From contig JBFMFR010000033.1 in NCBI GenBank assembly GCA_040752025.1, positions 1 to 64,000 on the forward strand: a DNA stretch of 64,000 nt, in the 5' to 3' direction. Positions 8,454 to 16,388 of this stretch are shown one piece after another; the stretch's first letter is position 1; each line of letters starts with the position of its first letter. The position numbers and the translations under genes were made by a program. Below the pieces are notes generated by a model. The model did not search any database. It was not told the DNA's origin and saw only the letters and a list, made by a program, of their open reading frames with translations. This DNA comes from JBFMFR01 sp040752025. Its GTDB lineage: Bacteria; Chloroflexota; Anaerolineae; Anaerolineales; UBA4823.

Positions 8454-9673
8454 TGCCCGGCCCTCGCTGGATCGAAGTCCTGGGTTCCATACTGGCGCAG
8501 GATGTCCTGGATCTGGTCGACGCGCCGCTCCCAGGAGTGCTGGACGGCGATCTGGGCGCGCTGGCGCGCTCTATCTGGGTTGTCTTGCGCCAGGGCCTGC
8601 GCCACGCCGTCTGCAAAAGCGGCCGGGGTGTCTGCCAGGTAGATATATTCGGCCGGAACTTGTTCCGCAAATTCCTGCACCTCCGGCTGGGGCGTGCTGG
8701 CCACCGGCTTGCCGGCCGCCAGGTATTCGTACAGCTTCAGCGGGCTGCGATAGTAGCCGCGCTCATCATTAACGTAGGGGATCAGGCAGGCGTCCATGCC
8801 TTTGAGCACGGCGGGAATCTGCTCGGGGGGGAATTTACCCAGGAAGTACACGTTGGGGAAGGTTTGCAGGCGGCGCAGCGCCGGGGAGGGGTACGGCTCG
8901 CCCACCAGTACCAGCGACCATTCCGGATGGCTGCCGGCCAGGTGTTCGAGGATGGCGTAATCCAGGCGCTCGTTGATCGCCCCGCTGTAGCCCAGGCGCG
9001 GCCGGGGGAGGTTAGTAATGGCCGGGTGCACCGGCAGGCCGGGCTCCAGGGCCTGGGCGAAGAGCGCTATGTCCACCCCGCTGGGGATGCGAAAGACGCG
9101 CGGGTGCCTCCGGCGCTTTGCCTCGTAGGTAGGGGGCGAGTTGGCCAGCACCAGGTTTACCCTGTCCAGCAACTGCGCCTCCAGGCTGGCGATCAGCCGG
9201 CGCTTGCGCCCCTGCGTTCCCGCCGTCCATTCGTCGATGCAGTGATACACGCTCAGGCGCTCGCCAAAGACACCCACCAGCCCGGCGTGTTCGGGCTTGT
9301 ACACCCACAAGATCGGCGCTTGCAGGCCAAGCTGGCCCACCATTTTTTTAGCCCAGCGGGCCGCCAGCCAGGTGTTCAGGCGGTTGGCCTGGGCGCTGTA
9401 ATAGCGCCCAGGCAGCAGGATGGGCGGGTTGGCCGCCCACAGATTGTCCGCCACCAGGCGCAGACCCTGCCGGTGCAGGCGCTGTTTGCGCTGGCGCAGC
9501 TCCGGGTAGCGCAGCAGGTGCTCCAGCCCGGCGAGCTGCTCGATGTACAGGACGCGCTGGCCGCGGCGCGCCAGGCGCAGCATCACCTGCTGGCGGCTGC
9601 CCCACGTCCCTTCCCAATCCGTGGAGGAGAAGCACAGGATATCGGCGGCCAGCGGGTCCCAGTGCTCGCTCAT
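8450..9673 (-). CDS. glycosyltransferase, GT4-like (TuaH/WbpX-type)
   Basis: 407 residues. It opens with FSSTDWEGTWGSRQQVMLRLARRGQRVLYIE. It carries VYHCIDEWTAG, NSPPTYEAKRRRHPRVFRIPSGVD, GYSGAINERLDYAIL and SPLKLYEYLAAGKPVAST. These are features of GT-B enzymes that recognise phosphate through SPLKxYEYLAxGKPV instead of a classical EX7E motif. The ATG at 9673 overlaps the stop of the upstream gene (ATGA); its own stop overlaps the next start (TTGA). Donor sugar and acceptor are unknown. Confidence 0.87.
   Translation of the reverse strand: MSEHWDPLAADILCFSSTDWEGTWGSRQQVMLRLARRGQRVLYIEQLAGLEHLLRYPELRQRKQRLHRQGLRLVADNLWAANPPILLPGRYYSAQANRLNTWLAARWAKKMVGQLGLQAPILWVYKPEHAGLVGVFGERLSVYHCIDEWTAGTQGRKRRLIASLEAQLLDRVNLVLANSPPTYEAKRRRHPRVFRIPSGVDIALFAQALEPGLPVHPAITNLPRPRLGYSGAINERLDYAILEHLAGSHPEWSLVLVGEPYPSPALRRLQTFPNVYFLGKFPPEQIPAVLKGMDACLIPYVNDERGYYRSPLKLYEYLAAGKPVASTPQPEVQEFAEQVPAEYIYLADTPAAFADGVAQALAQDNPDRARQRAQIAVQHSWERRVDQIQDILRQYGTQDFDPARAGH
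8654..8667 (-). repeat. palindromic repeat copy c, short-loop form, in CDS
   Basis: CGGAACAAGTTCCG on the minus strand: six-base arms around AA. It encodes AEQVPA in the glycosyltransferase 8450-9673, a different reading frame from copies a and e. Confidence 0.5.
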
Positions 9674-10839
9674 CTTGCGCAGGCCTCCAGGATGGCTTGC
9701 AGCTCCATCTCGACCACCTTCTCCAGGGCGAAGTGCTCCAGGATGTACTGGCGGGCGTTGTCGCCCAGCCTCCGGCGCAGCCCGGGGTCCGCCAGTACTT
9801 GCTGGGTAGCCTGGCGCAGGCTGCCCGGCTCCGGCTGGCACAGCCAGCCGGTTTCACCATGCCGGATCAGTTCGCGGATTCCCGTTGCTTCTGTACCGAT
9901 CACAGCCGCGCCGCAGGCCATGGCCTCGATCAGGGCCTTGGGATGCCCCTCGCTTTTAGAAGGCAGGACGAACACCTGAGAGCGGTTGATCTCCAGCGGG
10001 ATTTGCGCCTGCGGAAGCGCGCCCTGGAACTGCACATCCACCTGGCGTGCCTGGGCCAGGCGCTCGAGCTCGGGGCGTTGCTGGCCTTCCCCGATCAGAA
10101 CCAGCGAGATGCCAGGCAGGCCAGCCAGGGCTTCGATTAATACATCCAGGTTTTTCACCGGCTCCAGCCGCCCAACGTAGCAGATGCGCTCCTCTTGCGA
10201 GGTGACCTCAGGCAAGGGGCGGAACACCTGGCAGTCGACGTAGTTGGGGATCACCTTGATCTTGCTGGCAGCGATGGCGTAATTGCCAGCGACACTTTGC
10301 CGCATCGCCTCCGTGGTCAGGAAGATAGTCTGCGCACTGCGCAGCGAAAAGGCTTGCAGGCGGCTGGTCAGGGCCGCTCTTAGCCTGCTCTTGCCCTCCT
10401 GGCGGATCAATTCGGCCCACAAGTACCCGGCCCGCACGATTACCGGGCGGCGGTGGATAGCGCCGGCGATCACCGCTGTCCAGGCGCCGTCCAGTTGGTT
10501 GCTTTTATAAACGCTCGCCTGGCGCAGCGCCGGGCCGTGCAAAATTGGGGCTAGCAGGCTGTAGGCGTTGGGGGACAGCCCCCAGCGGTTGTACAGCAGG
10601 CGAATCTCGCCCAGCAGCTCCTGGTAGTGGAGCTCCTCGGCCCCGCCGCTGGTGACAATGCTCACGCTTCTCAACCGGGCGGACAGGCGCTGGTAGATGG
10701 CCAGCTCGCGCTCCAGGATGCCGGTGCGCTCCCATTTGCTGAGCGGCGTGGCCCGTGAGAGGAACAAGACCAGGTGAATGTCGCAGAGGTTCATTTCTGG
10801 GGGGCGCCGGGCCCCAGCCCGGCCCTTCGGGAGGTTCAT
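9670..10839 (-). CDS. GT4-family glycosyltransferase
   Basis: 389 residues from the ATG at 10839 (overlapping the upstream stop as ATGA). A second in-frame ATG at 10794 would give 374 residues; both begin ATGAACCTC. The 45-base segment between them is GC-rich and hairpin-forming and encodes PKGRAGARRPPE, so the shorter form is equally likely. GT-B motifs: GRLEPVKNLDVLIEAL, IGEGQQRPELE, FVLPSKSEGHPKALIEAMACG with an intact EX7E, and TGWLCQPEPG. The acceptor domain has HRRPVIVRAGYLWAE. Part of the overlapped operon. Confidence 0.88.
   Translation of the reverse strand: MNLPKGRAGARRPPEMNLCDIHLVLFLSRATPLSKWERTGILERELAIYQRLSARLRSVSIVTSGGAEELHYQELLGEIRLLYNRWGLSPNAYSLLAPILHGPALRQASVYKSNQLDGAWTAVIAGAIHRRPVIVRAGYLWAELIRQEGKSRLRAALTSRLQAFSLRSAQTIFLTTEAMRQSVAGNYAIAASKIKVIPNYVDCQVFRPLPEVTSQEERICYVGRLEPVKNLDVLIEALAGLPGISLVLIGEGQQRPELERLAQARQVDVQFQGALPQAQIPLEINRSQVFVLPSKSEGHPKALIEAMACGAAVIGTEATGIRELIRHGETGWLCQPEPGSLRQATQQVLADPGLRRRLGDNARQYILEHFALEKVVEMELQAILEACAR
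10786..10839 (-). repeat. 9-bp duplicated start context flanking a GC hairpin
   Basis: ATGAACCTC occurs at both ends (minus strand 10831-10839 and 10786-10794). Between them the plus strand has GCCGGGC-CCCA-GCCCGGC (10806-10823). It looks like a small insertion with a short target duplication, or a slippage duplication of the start codon region. Confidence 0.45.
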
Positions 10840-11864
10840 AGGATGCGGCGCGCTTGTAATAATTCGGCGCACAGGCTTGATAGGCGCTTTGCGAAGACTT
10901 CATAGGTGAGTTCTTTAGCTCGCAGGCGCGCTTGTTGCTCGCAAGCATAGCGCAGGGCCTGGTCTTGCGCCAGCTTCAGGATCGCCTCCCGGTAAGACAG
11001 GCTGTCCCCGGCTTTGACCAGCAGACCTTCTCGTCCATGAGCGAGGTAGTCGTCGACGCTGGCCGATTGCGTGGAGATGATCGCCTTGCCCAGGCGCAGC
11101 GCCTCGACCACCGTGGTATGCCCGTGCGGGTTGCTGCCTTCCTTCAACGGTACCACCACGAACAGGGCTCCGGCTGCCAACTCCAGGAAGCGAGCGCGCG
11201 GCATGGCCCAATAGATGATGCAGTTCTCAGGGAGTGGGCTGGCGTAGCCCAACGACTTCGGCGAGAAAGTGGCGATCACCAGGCGTAGCTCCAGGCCGCG
11301 CATCGCCTCGATCAGCGTGTCGAAGTCGCGTCCCGCGCCGCCACCGGCGAAGACATAGGGCTCCTGGCTGGGATAGGGGCGCACCTCGGCCATATCCGGA
11401 GCCGGCAGGGGCACGAAGACGAACTTTTCGGCAAGCTGAGGTATGTTTTTCGGGATTTCGCCGCGCGAGAACACGTACAGCCGCTCGAAGAAGGGCAGCA
11501 GTTCCGGTCGCAGGTAGACTGCTCCTGGCGCTACCAGGTGCACGCCCGGCAGTCGCCCGGCCTGCTTGAGGCGGGCGAACCAGGCCGACACCCGCGGGGC
11601 GGCCCCGAACAGGATCACTTTGGGCCGGTACCGCAGATAGTACCGGTAGCCGCTGATTGCCAGTGTGAGCACGTTTAACGGGTTGCGGCTGCTGCCCCAG
11701 CGACCCGGGCCAGGGAACAGCCTCTTGGCGTAGATCTGCTGCGGAAAGATGTGCGCTTCCGGTGCAGCCCAGAAGCCTTTACGCACCGTCAGGACCAGCA
11801 CGCTTTCCAGCAGGCCAGGGTCGGGCTGCTGCGGCGCATCCGGCGTTCCCGGAGTGGGGTTCAT
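10836..11864 (-). CDS. GT-B-like glycosyltransferase
   Basis: 342 residues. It begins with a Pro-rich stretch and then SVLVLTVRKGFWAAPEAHIFPQQIYAKRLFPG. The C-terminal half has VFAGGGAGRDFDTLIEAM, VVPLKEGSNPHGHTTVVEALRLGKAIIST and GREGLLVKAGD, the donor-binding signature of GT4/GT1-like enzymes (Glu of VVEALRLGK in the EX7E position). The N-terminal half is weakly conserved and resembles enzymes that act on a membrane-bound acceptor. The ATG at 11864 overlaps the upstream stop (ATGA). Confidence 0.8.
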   Translation of the reverse strand: MNPTPGTPDAPQQPDPGLLESVLVLTVRKGFWAAPEAHIFPQQIYAKRLFPGPGRWGSSRNPLNVLTLAISGYRYYLRYRPKVILFGAAPRVSAWFARLKQAGRLPGVHLVAPGAVYLRPELLPFFERLYVFSRGEIPKNIPQLAEKFVFVPLPAPDMAEVRPYPSQEPYVFAGGGAGRDFDTLIEAMRGLELRLVIATFSPKSLGYASPLPENCIIYWAMPRARFLELAAGALFVVVPLKEGSNPHGHTTVVEALRLGKAIISTQSASVDDYLAHGREGLLVKAGDSLSYREAILKLAQDQALRYACEQQARLRAKELTYEVFAKRLSSLCAELLQARRIL

Positions 11865-12904
11865 GGGCACAGCCTCCTGAGCAGCCCGTGTACCTGTTCG
11901 GCGATGTTGGGGGACAGGAAGGGCTGCATGTTTTCGCTGGCTTTCTTGCGCGCCGCGGCCCGCAGCGGCGCGTTGTGGATGTATTCGCCCAGGGCCAGCT
12001 TCCATTCCGCCGGGGTAGCACAGATCCTGCCCGCCTGCCCATCGCCCAGCAGCAGGTCGTAAGAAGGCACCGGGCCGGCCAGGGCCGGCACGCCCATCGC
12101 CATGAAAACGCCGATCTTGAACAGGCTGTGACCACGGTCGTAATCGTTGTCCACGCCGCGCGGCGCCAGGCACAGGTTGCAGGCGGCGATCTGCCGGGGA
12201 AAGCTGGCGTAGCGCCAGCGGTGGAACTGAAAGGGGAAGCTCAGTACCGGGCGATTTTGGGCGATGACGGCGACCTGCACCTGCCCGGCTTCGATATAGG
12301 AAGTTAGGAGCGGGGCCAGCGCCTCCAGGGCGCTGGCCTTGGCCGCTGTGCCGCTCCAGCCCAGGGTCAACGGGGCGCGATCTGCCGGGCGACTTCGTTC
12401 AGCGTAGCGGCTGGCATCGAAGTGCCGGGGATCGACCGAGTCGGAGACGAAGTGGGCGCTGGGGTGGCGCTGGCCGGCCAGCACTTGCAGGAAGGGGGAG
12501 ACGGTCCACACCTGGTCGGACAGTTCTACCAGCCTTAAAAAATCGTCCACGCCCTGCGGGCTGATCCCGCCGTAGCCGCCGGGGAAATCTGGGCGCGCCT
12601 CGAAATAGTTGACGATCACGTCTAGCACGATCTTGACCCCCGCCGCCTTGAGCTGGCGCGCCAGGGCCAGGTCTGCTGTGCTGTAACGTCGCAAGAAGAT
12701 CGCCACCTGCGGTAAGGGCTCGAGCTGGTTGCACACCACCTGGTAATTGTAGGCCGCCAGGTAGGGGGCAAGCTGGTAGGAACGGATCCACACGCTGGCT
12801 AAAGCCAGGTCAGGGTCCCACGCCGGGCGCCAAAGCGGCGCTAAGGCCCGGCTGCGCAATCCCGGTTCAGGCACGAGCCAGGCGATGCGCAGGGGGGCGC
12901 TCAA
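11861..12904 (-). CDS. glycosyltransferase-like protein (Glyco_trans_1_4 type)
   Basis: 347 residues from a TTG at 12904 that overlaps the upstream stop (TTGA) and is preceded by CGGGAGGGCCCG, a strong ribosome binding site. No ATG fits better: one further upstream would need a long overlap. The C-terminal half contains LTLGWSGTAAKASALEAL, APRGVDNDYDRGHSLFKIGVFMAMGVPALAGPVPSY and GRICATPAEW, typical of glycosyl transferases in which the phosphate site is HSLFKxxxFMAxGxPA. The N-terminal domain includes VKIVLDVIVNYFE. Role in the polysaccharide pathway is inferred from the operon. Confidence 0.78.
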   Translation of the reverse strand: MSAPLRIAWLVPEPGLRSRALAPLWRPAWDPDLALASVWIRSYQLAPYLAAYNYQVVCNQLEPLPQVAIFLRRYSTADLALARQLKAAGVKIVLDVIVNYFEARPDFPGGYGGISPQGVDDFLRLVELSDQVWTVSPFLQVLAGQRHPSAHFVSDSVDPRHFDASRYAERSRPADRAPLTLGWSGTAAKASALEALAPLLTSYIEAGQVQVAVIAQNRPVLSFPFQFHRWRYASFPRQIAACNLCLAPRGVDNDYDRGHSLFKIGVFMAMGVPALAGPVPSYDLLLGDGQAGRICATPAEWKLALGEYIHNAPLRAAARKKASENMQPFLSPNIAEQVHGLLRRLCP

Positions 12905-13902
12905 CGGGCCCTCCCGAGCGTGCCGTGTTCTTCGATCACCTGGCAAAAGACACCCAGGTATTTCTCAGCGCAGCCTTCGATCAGGAAGGCCGCCCGGTTA
13001 TCCAACACTTTCTGACGGAATTGCGTATAGTTTAAGCGCATGGCCGCCACCACGCTGCCTGGATCACCAGTGAGCGCCAGGCCGTAGCCCTGGGCCAGCT
13101 CGGGGTTACCGCCTGAGTCGTGGTACAGGATGGGTAGGCCGCTGGCCAGCGCCTCCAGGATGGCATTCGAGCACGGGTCGTTCTGCGCGGCGTGCACGAA
13201 AACGTCCGACTGGCGCAGCAGGGCGGCGATTTCTGACCTGGTCTTCCGGCCCAGCAGTTGCACCTTGCCGGGTGCCTCCTCCGGGCACCAGTTGCCCACA
13301 AAGCGCAGCTTGACCCCGGGCAGGTCTGCCAGACGGGCTAAATCTGCAAAACCTTTCATCGGGTTTGCCGACCAGCTTACCGCCAGCAGGCGCAAGTCTT
13401 GGCGGCTGTGGACTGCCTGTATCTCGGGCGATGGGTAGAACACACTGCCATCCACAGCGTTGTAGATCACCTGAACCTGCCTGGGCCGGACGCCTGCCTG
13501 GGCGAAGCTGGCCTGCGAATACTGGCTCTGGAAGATCACGCAGTCAGCCAGGCGGGCGATCTCGAACTGCGTCTGGTCGGCGCGTGGATCGTCGCGCCCG
13601 TACAGGCGCGCCACGCCGTCCGCTCGCTGCACGAGCGGCTTCCCGCCGCCGTACAGCTTTCCCAAGATCGAGGGCAGTTGGCCGCTCGAGCCGCCCTGCT
13701 GCACACTGGCGACCGCTTTTGGATTCAAGTAGCGCCCCCCGCCCTGCGACCAGCTATTGACCAGCACGATCTCATCCGTTCTGCGGGGGATGCGGCTGAT
13801 TTCATGTCCCAGGCGCTCGAGCTGAGCCGCCAGGCTGCGCAGGAAGGAATTGCTGCCGCCCCAGGCGGCTTGAGTGGTGTGGTACCAGATACAGATGCGC
13901 AC
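12901..13902 (-). CDS. GT4-family glycosyltransferase
   Basis: 333 residues, GTG start at 13902, four bases after the upstream stop. GT-B fold: MRICIWYHTTQAAWGGSNSFLRSLA at the N-terminus, QADGVARLYGRDDPRADQ-like acceptor-domain features, IYNAVDGSVFYP, LLAVSWSANPMKGF, and FVHAAQNDPCSNAILEALASGLPILYHDSGG. In the latter, Asp stands where the first Glu of EX7E usually is, and the second Glu is kept. Tightly coupled to its neighbours in the same operon. Confidence 0.87.
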   Translation of the reverse strand: MRICIWYHTTQAAWGGSNSFLRSLAAQLERLGHEISRIPRRTDEIVLVNSWSQGGGRYLNPKAVASVQQGGSSGQLPSILGKLYGGGKPLVQRADGVARLYGRDDPRADQTQFEIARLADCVIFQSQYSQASFAQAGVRPRQVQVIYNAVDGSVFYPSPEIQAVHSRQDLRLLAVSWSANPMKGFADLARLADLPGVKLRFVGNWCPEEAPGKVQLLGRKTRSEIAALLRQSDVFVHAAQNDPCSNAILEALASGLPILYHDSGGNPELAQGYGLALTGDPGSVVAAMRLNYTQFRQKVLDNRAAFLIEGCAEKYLGVFCQVIEEHGTLGRAR

Positions 13903-13906
13903 GCCT

Positions 13907-14803
13907 CTACCTCAGCAGGTGCTTCCGGGCGAAAGTGACCCATTCTTCGGCGGTGACGCCGCGCCCGTGGATATTTAGCGCTTTTCGGATGCCCCGCCCC
14001 AGGTGTAGAAAGATCACACTGCCGGCGTCGTCAAAAGCCCGGTCAACGTGGAAGTCCCGCAAGGGCGACGAGGCTGGGATATTTTGCTCCAGCTCGGGCT
14101 CCCACAGCGTATTGCGGCAGGTGTAGATGCGCTCGCCGGCCTGTTTGAGCCGGACCGTCACCAGGTCGCCAGCGTCGTAGCGCGGCAGTCTGGGCAGAAA
14201 ATCGAGCTGCATTGCACGGAATAACTGGAAGTTCACCAGGTAGCCCAGCACGTGCAGGGTTTCTTCTGGACTGTGCTGATTGGCCCGGCGCACACCGGCA
14301 GCCGCGTATCCATCATCGAGTTTGCCTTTCAAGAAGTCCAGCCAGCCCGGGTGGCAGGCCAGTGTATCCATGTGCAGCGGCATCAGGGAATGCGACTGCG
14401 GCGAAATCAGGCGTACCGCCAGCTCCAGGGCGATGGCGTTGGCGTAGCTGGCGGTGTAGGGGTGGCGCTTCTGGCCCCGCAGTCGGACCTTGAGCCAGAT
14501 CAGCAGGTCGCGGCCCGCAGGATAGACTGGCTCGGTGTGGTTTATGATCAAGTTGATGCCCGGTCGCTCCAGCAGCCAGGCCGTGTTTTCGGCGGGCGAG
14601 TGGTTATCGATCACCCACAGCTCGTATGGGCTGGCGGTCATCTTTTCGATGCTCTCCAGGCAGACCTCCAGCACCTGGCGGGCGGTGGGGTTGGGCTGGT
14701 AAGCCACCACCGCCAGGCGGGGAGCCGTTTCCGGCTGCTGCACGCGCCGCTGCACCTCCACCCGGTAAGTGCGCCCGTCAACCGCGATGGCTTCAACGGT
14801 CAT
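13907..14803 (-). CDS. GT2-like glycosyltransferase
   Basis: 298 residues. LAVVAYQPNPTARQVLEVCLESIEKM and YELWVIDNHSPAENTAWLLE match the N-terminal nucleotide-binding half of GT-A (family 2) enzymes. LPLHMDTLACHPGWLDFL would be the DxD-like metal site region. The segment following it (GYAAAGVRRANQHSPEETLHVLGYLVNFQLF) is less typical of GT2, so assignment is moderate. The ATG at 14803 lies 11 bases inside the upstream methyltransferase gene. Confidence 0.72.
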   Translation of the reverse strand: MTVEAIAVDGRTYRVEVQRRVQQPETAPRLAVVAYQPNPTARQVLEVCLESIEKMTASPYELWVIDNHSPAENTAWLLERPGINLIINHTEPVYPAGRDLLIWLKVRLRGQKRHPYTASYANAIALELAVRLISPQSHSLMPLHMDTLACHPGWLDFLKGKLDDGYAAAGVRRANQHSPEETLHVLGYLVNFQLFRAMQLDFLPRLPRYDAGDLVTVRLKQAGERIYTCRNTLWEPELEQNIPASSPLRDFHVDRAFDDAGSVIFLHLGRGIRKALNIHGRGVTAEEWVTFARKHLLR

Positions 14804-15644
14804 GCCCGGCTCCTTGCAGAACTACGCCAAACCCGAACAGGGAATCGAAGATCTGCACACGATGGTCGCCTGTCACCATCGCGTCTTCATCCAGAATTTG
14901 CTGGCCGAACAACTCCGCAATCACGTGGCGCTCCCAGCAGCCGTAATGGCTGTAATCTTCGGCGTGCTGCTCTTTTTCAACCGGGCTGAGTGCGAAGCTT
15001 CCCTTTCTAAAGGGTGCACGCCGGTGATGCCTGCCGACATCGTGGAAAGTCAGCACCGCTACCTGCTGCTCCAGGGCCGCCTGGATCGACCAGCGGATCA
15101 ACCCATAAGGATGGGCGTCGTTGTGAAGCACGCCCACACTTCGTGAGCGCAAAATTTCTGGCAGCGTCTGCCTGGCATCGCCCTGCACGAAGGTGCATTC
15201 GGAGTCCTGGATGAACTGCCGCCGGTCCTCCAGGTCGCACAGGATCAGTTCGTGATCCGGTACGTAGGCCTTGAGCGCTTCTTTCCACAGTCGCGATGAA
15301 ATTCCGTGCTGCACACCTAACTCTACCACTACTTCTGGCTTCTGATGCTTCACCAGCGCCCACACCACAAAGCCCTCCGCTACATCCAGGCTCTTAGCGG
15401 CCCCATCTGTCTGGCGCGACGGGCTGCGCAGGCCGCTCAGGTATTTCCAGGCAGCCTCGCAGGCGCGGTATTCCTGCGCCGTTTCTTGCAGCCAGCCTTC
15501 GTCGCAGTCCAACAGCCAGGTGATCTCCTGCTGGAAGAAGACTTTGCCCTGGTGGGCGTTCTGGATGTCTTGGCGGTTGCGCCAGGCCTGCCGGGAGATC
15601 TTGAACGTGCGGTACAGGTCGAGAGCCAGATTCTTGAGGTTCAT
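14793..15644 (-). CDS. class I SAM methyltransferase-like protein
   Basis: 283 residues. VVVELGVQHGISSRLWKEALKAY resembles motif I of the Methyltransf_24 / cephalosporin-hydroxylase-like Rossmann group, ELILCDLEDRRQF an acidic motif II, and VGVLHNDAHPYGLIRWSIQAALEQQVAVLTFHDVG motif IV with Asp and His residues often metal-binding in this group. Such enzymes commonly methylate sugars of surface glycans. The ATG at 15644 overlaps the upstream stop (ATGA), and the only ribosome binding site candidate is the AGGAA loop of palindromic repeat copy d. Confidence 0.7.
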   Translation of the reverse strand: MNLKNLALDLYRTFKISRQAWRNRQDIQNAHQGKVFFQQEITWLLDCDEGWLQETAQEYRACEAAWKYLSGLRSPSRQTDGAAKSLDVAEGFVVWALVKHQKPEVVVELGVQHGISSRLWKEALKAYVPDHELILCDLEDRRQFIQDSECTFVQGDARQTLPEILRSRSVGVLHNDAHPYGLIRWSIQAALEQQVAVLTFHDVGRHHRRAPFRKGSFALSPVEKEQHAEDYSHYGCWERHVIAELFGQQILDEDAMVTGDHRVQIFDSLFGFGVVLQGAGHDR

Positions 15645-16345
15645 TCGGAACTTCCTGTCCCACTGCGGATCGAAAACATCGTCCGGATGATTTTGTAGGC
15701 GCCTTCTCCTGGCGGCTGGGGTGCTTGCGGCCCTTCGCACCACAAGACTTCATGGAGGTGCGGGCTGAAATAGCTGTGCAGGTTCTGGCAGTCGCCAAAG
15801 TCGAGCCGGTCTGCGCCGCGCACTTCGTACTGCACCGGCACCTCGATCACCACCAGCGCCTGCGGGCGGCTGACGCGCACGATTTCGCTGACCACCTGGC
15901 GCGGATCGTAAGCGTGCTCCAGCGAATGGCTGGAATACACCAGGTCGAAGCGGTTATCCGGGAAGCTCATCTGGTGCATGTCCATGACCAGGATGCGGCT
16001 ATCCTGGGCGAAATCGCTGTGTAAATCGATGCCTGTAGCGCTTCTGGCGCCCTTGCGCCTGAAGTAGTCCACCTCGGCGCGGTTGCGCGCTCCCACGCAC
16101 AACACATCGCATTGGGATAGGTCCGTGGAAGCGGCGACTTTATCGATCAGCGCCCTGGCCCGCGCCGGGAGCGGGGCATCTTTTTTTGACAGCGTTCGTC
16201 GCAGTTGGGTGTCCAGGTATTGCAGGTATTCGGGCGAGCGCCTCCAGGCGTGTTTTTGCATGTTGCCTTGCTGTCTCCATGCAAGAAAATTGACTTTGAT
16301 CTGTCTCCACCAGTTCAAGAAATGAATTGCGATGCGCCGCAGCAT
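15641..16345 (-). CDS. class I SAM-dependent methyltransferase
   Basis: 234 residues. A membrane-proximal amphipathic N-terminus (LRRIAIHFLNWWRQIKVNFLAW) is followed by a methyltransferase domain: CDVLCVGARNRAEVDYFRRKGARSATGIDL (motif I and the acidic end of strand 2), MDMHQMSFPDNRFDLVYSSHSLEHAYDP (the region usual in Methyltransf_11) and SRPQALVVIEVP. The C-terminus ends GTGSSE, encoded by repeat copy d. ATG at 16345 follows GGGAGAATCC. Likely modifies a sugar or lipid-linked intermediate in this locus. Confidence 0.85.
   Translation of the reverse strand: MLRRIAIHFLNWWRQIKVNFLAWRQQGNMQKHAWRRSPEYLQYLDTQLRRTLSKKDAPLPARARALIDKVAASTDLSQCDVLCVGARNRAEVDYFRRKGARSATGIDLHSDFAQDSRILVMDMHQMSFPDNRFDLVYSSHSLEHAYDPRQVVSEIVRVSRPQALVVIEVPVQYEVRGADRLDFGDCQNLHSYFSPHLHEVLWCEGPQAPQPPGEGAYKIIRTMFSIRSGTGSSE
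15645..15663 (-). repeat. palindromic repeat copy d, at a stop/start junction
   Basis: GTGGGACAGGAAGTTCCGA on the minus strand, immediately before ATGA (15641-15644). Same layout as copy a: loop AGGAA, then seven bases to the ATG. It encodes SGTGSSE at the end of the upstream protein. Confidence 0.75.
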
Positions 16346-16388
16346 GGATTCTCCCGTAATCGGCGGGATATGTTCCGCCGGATGATTG

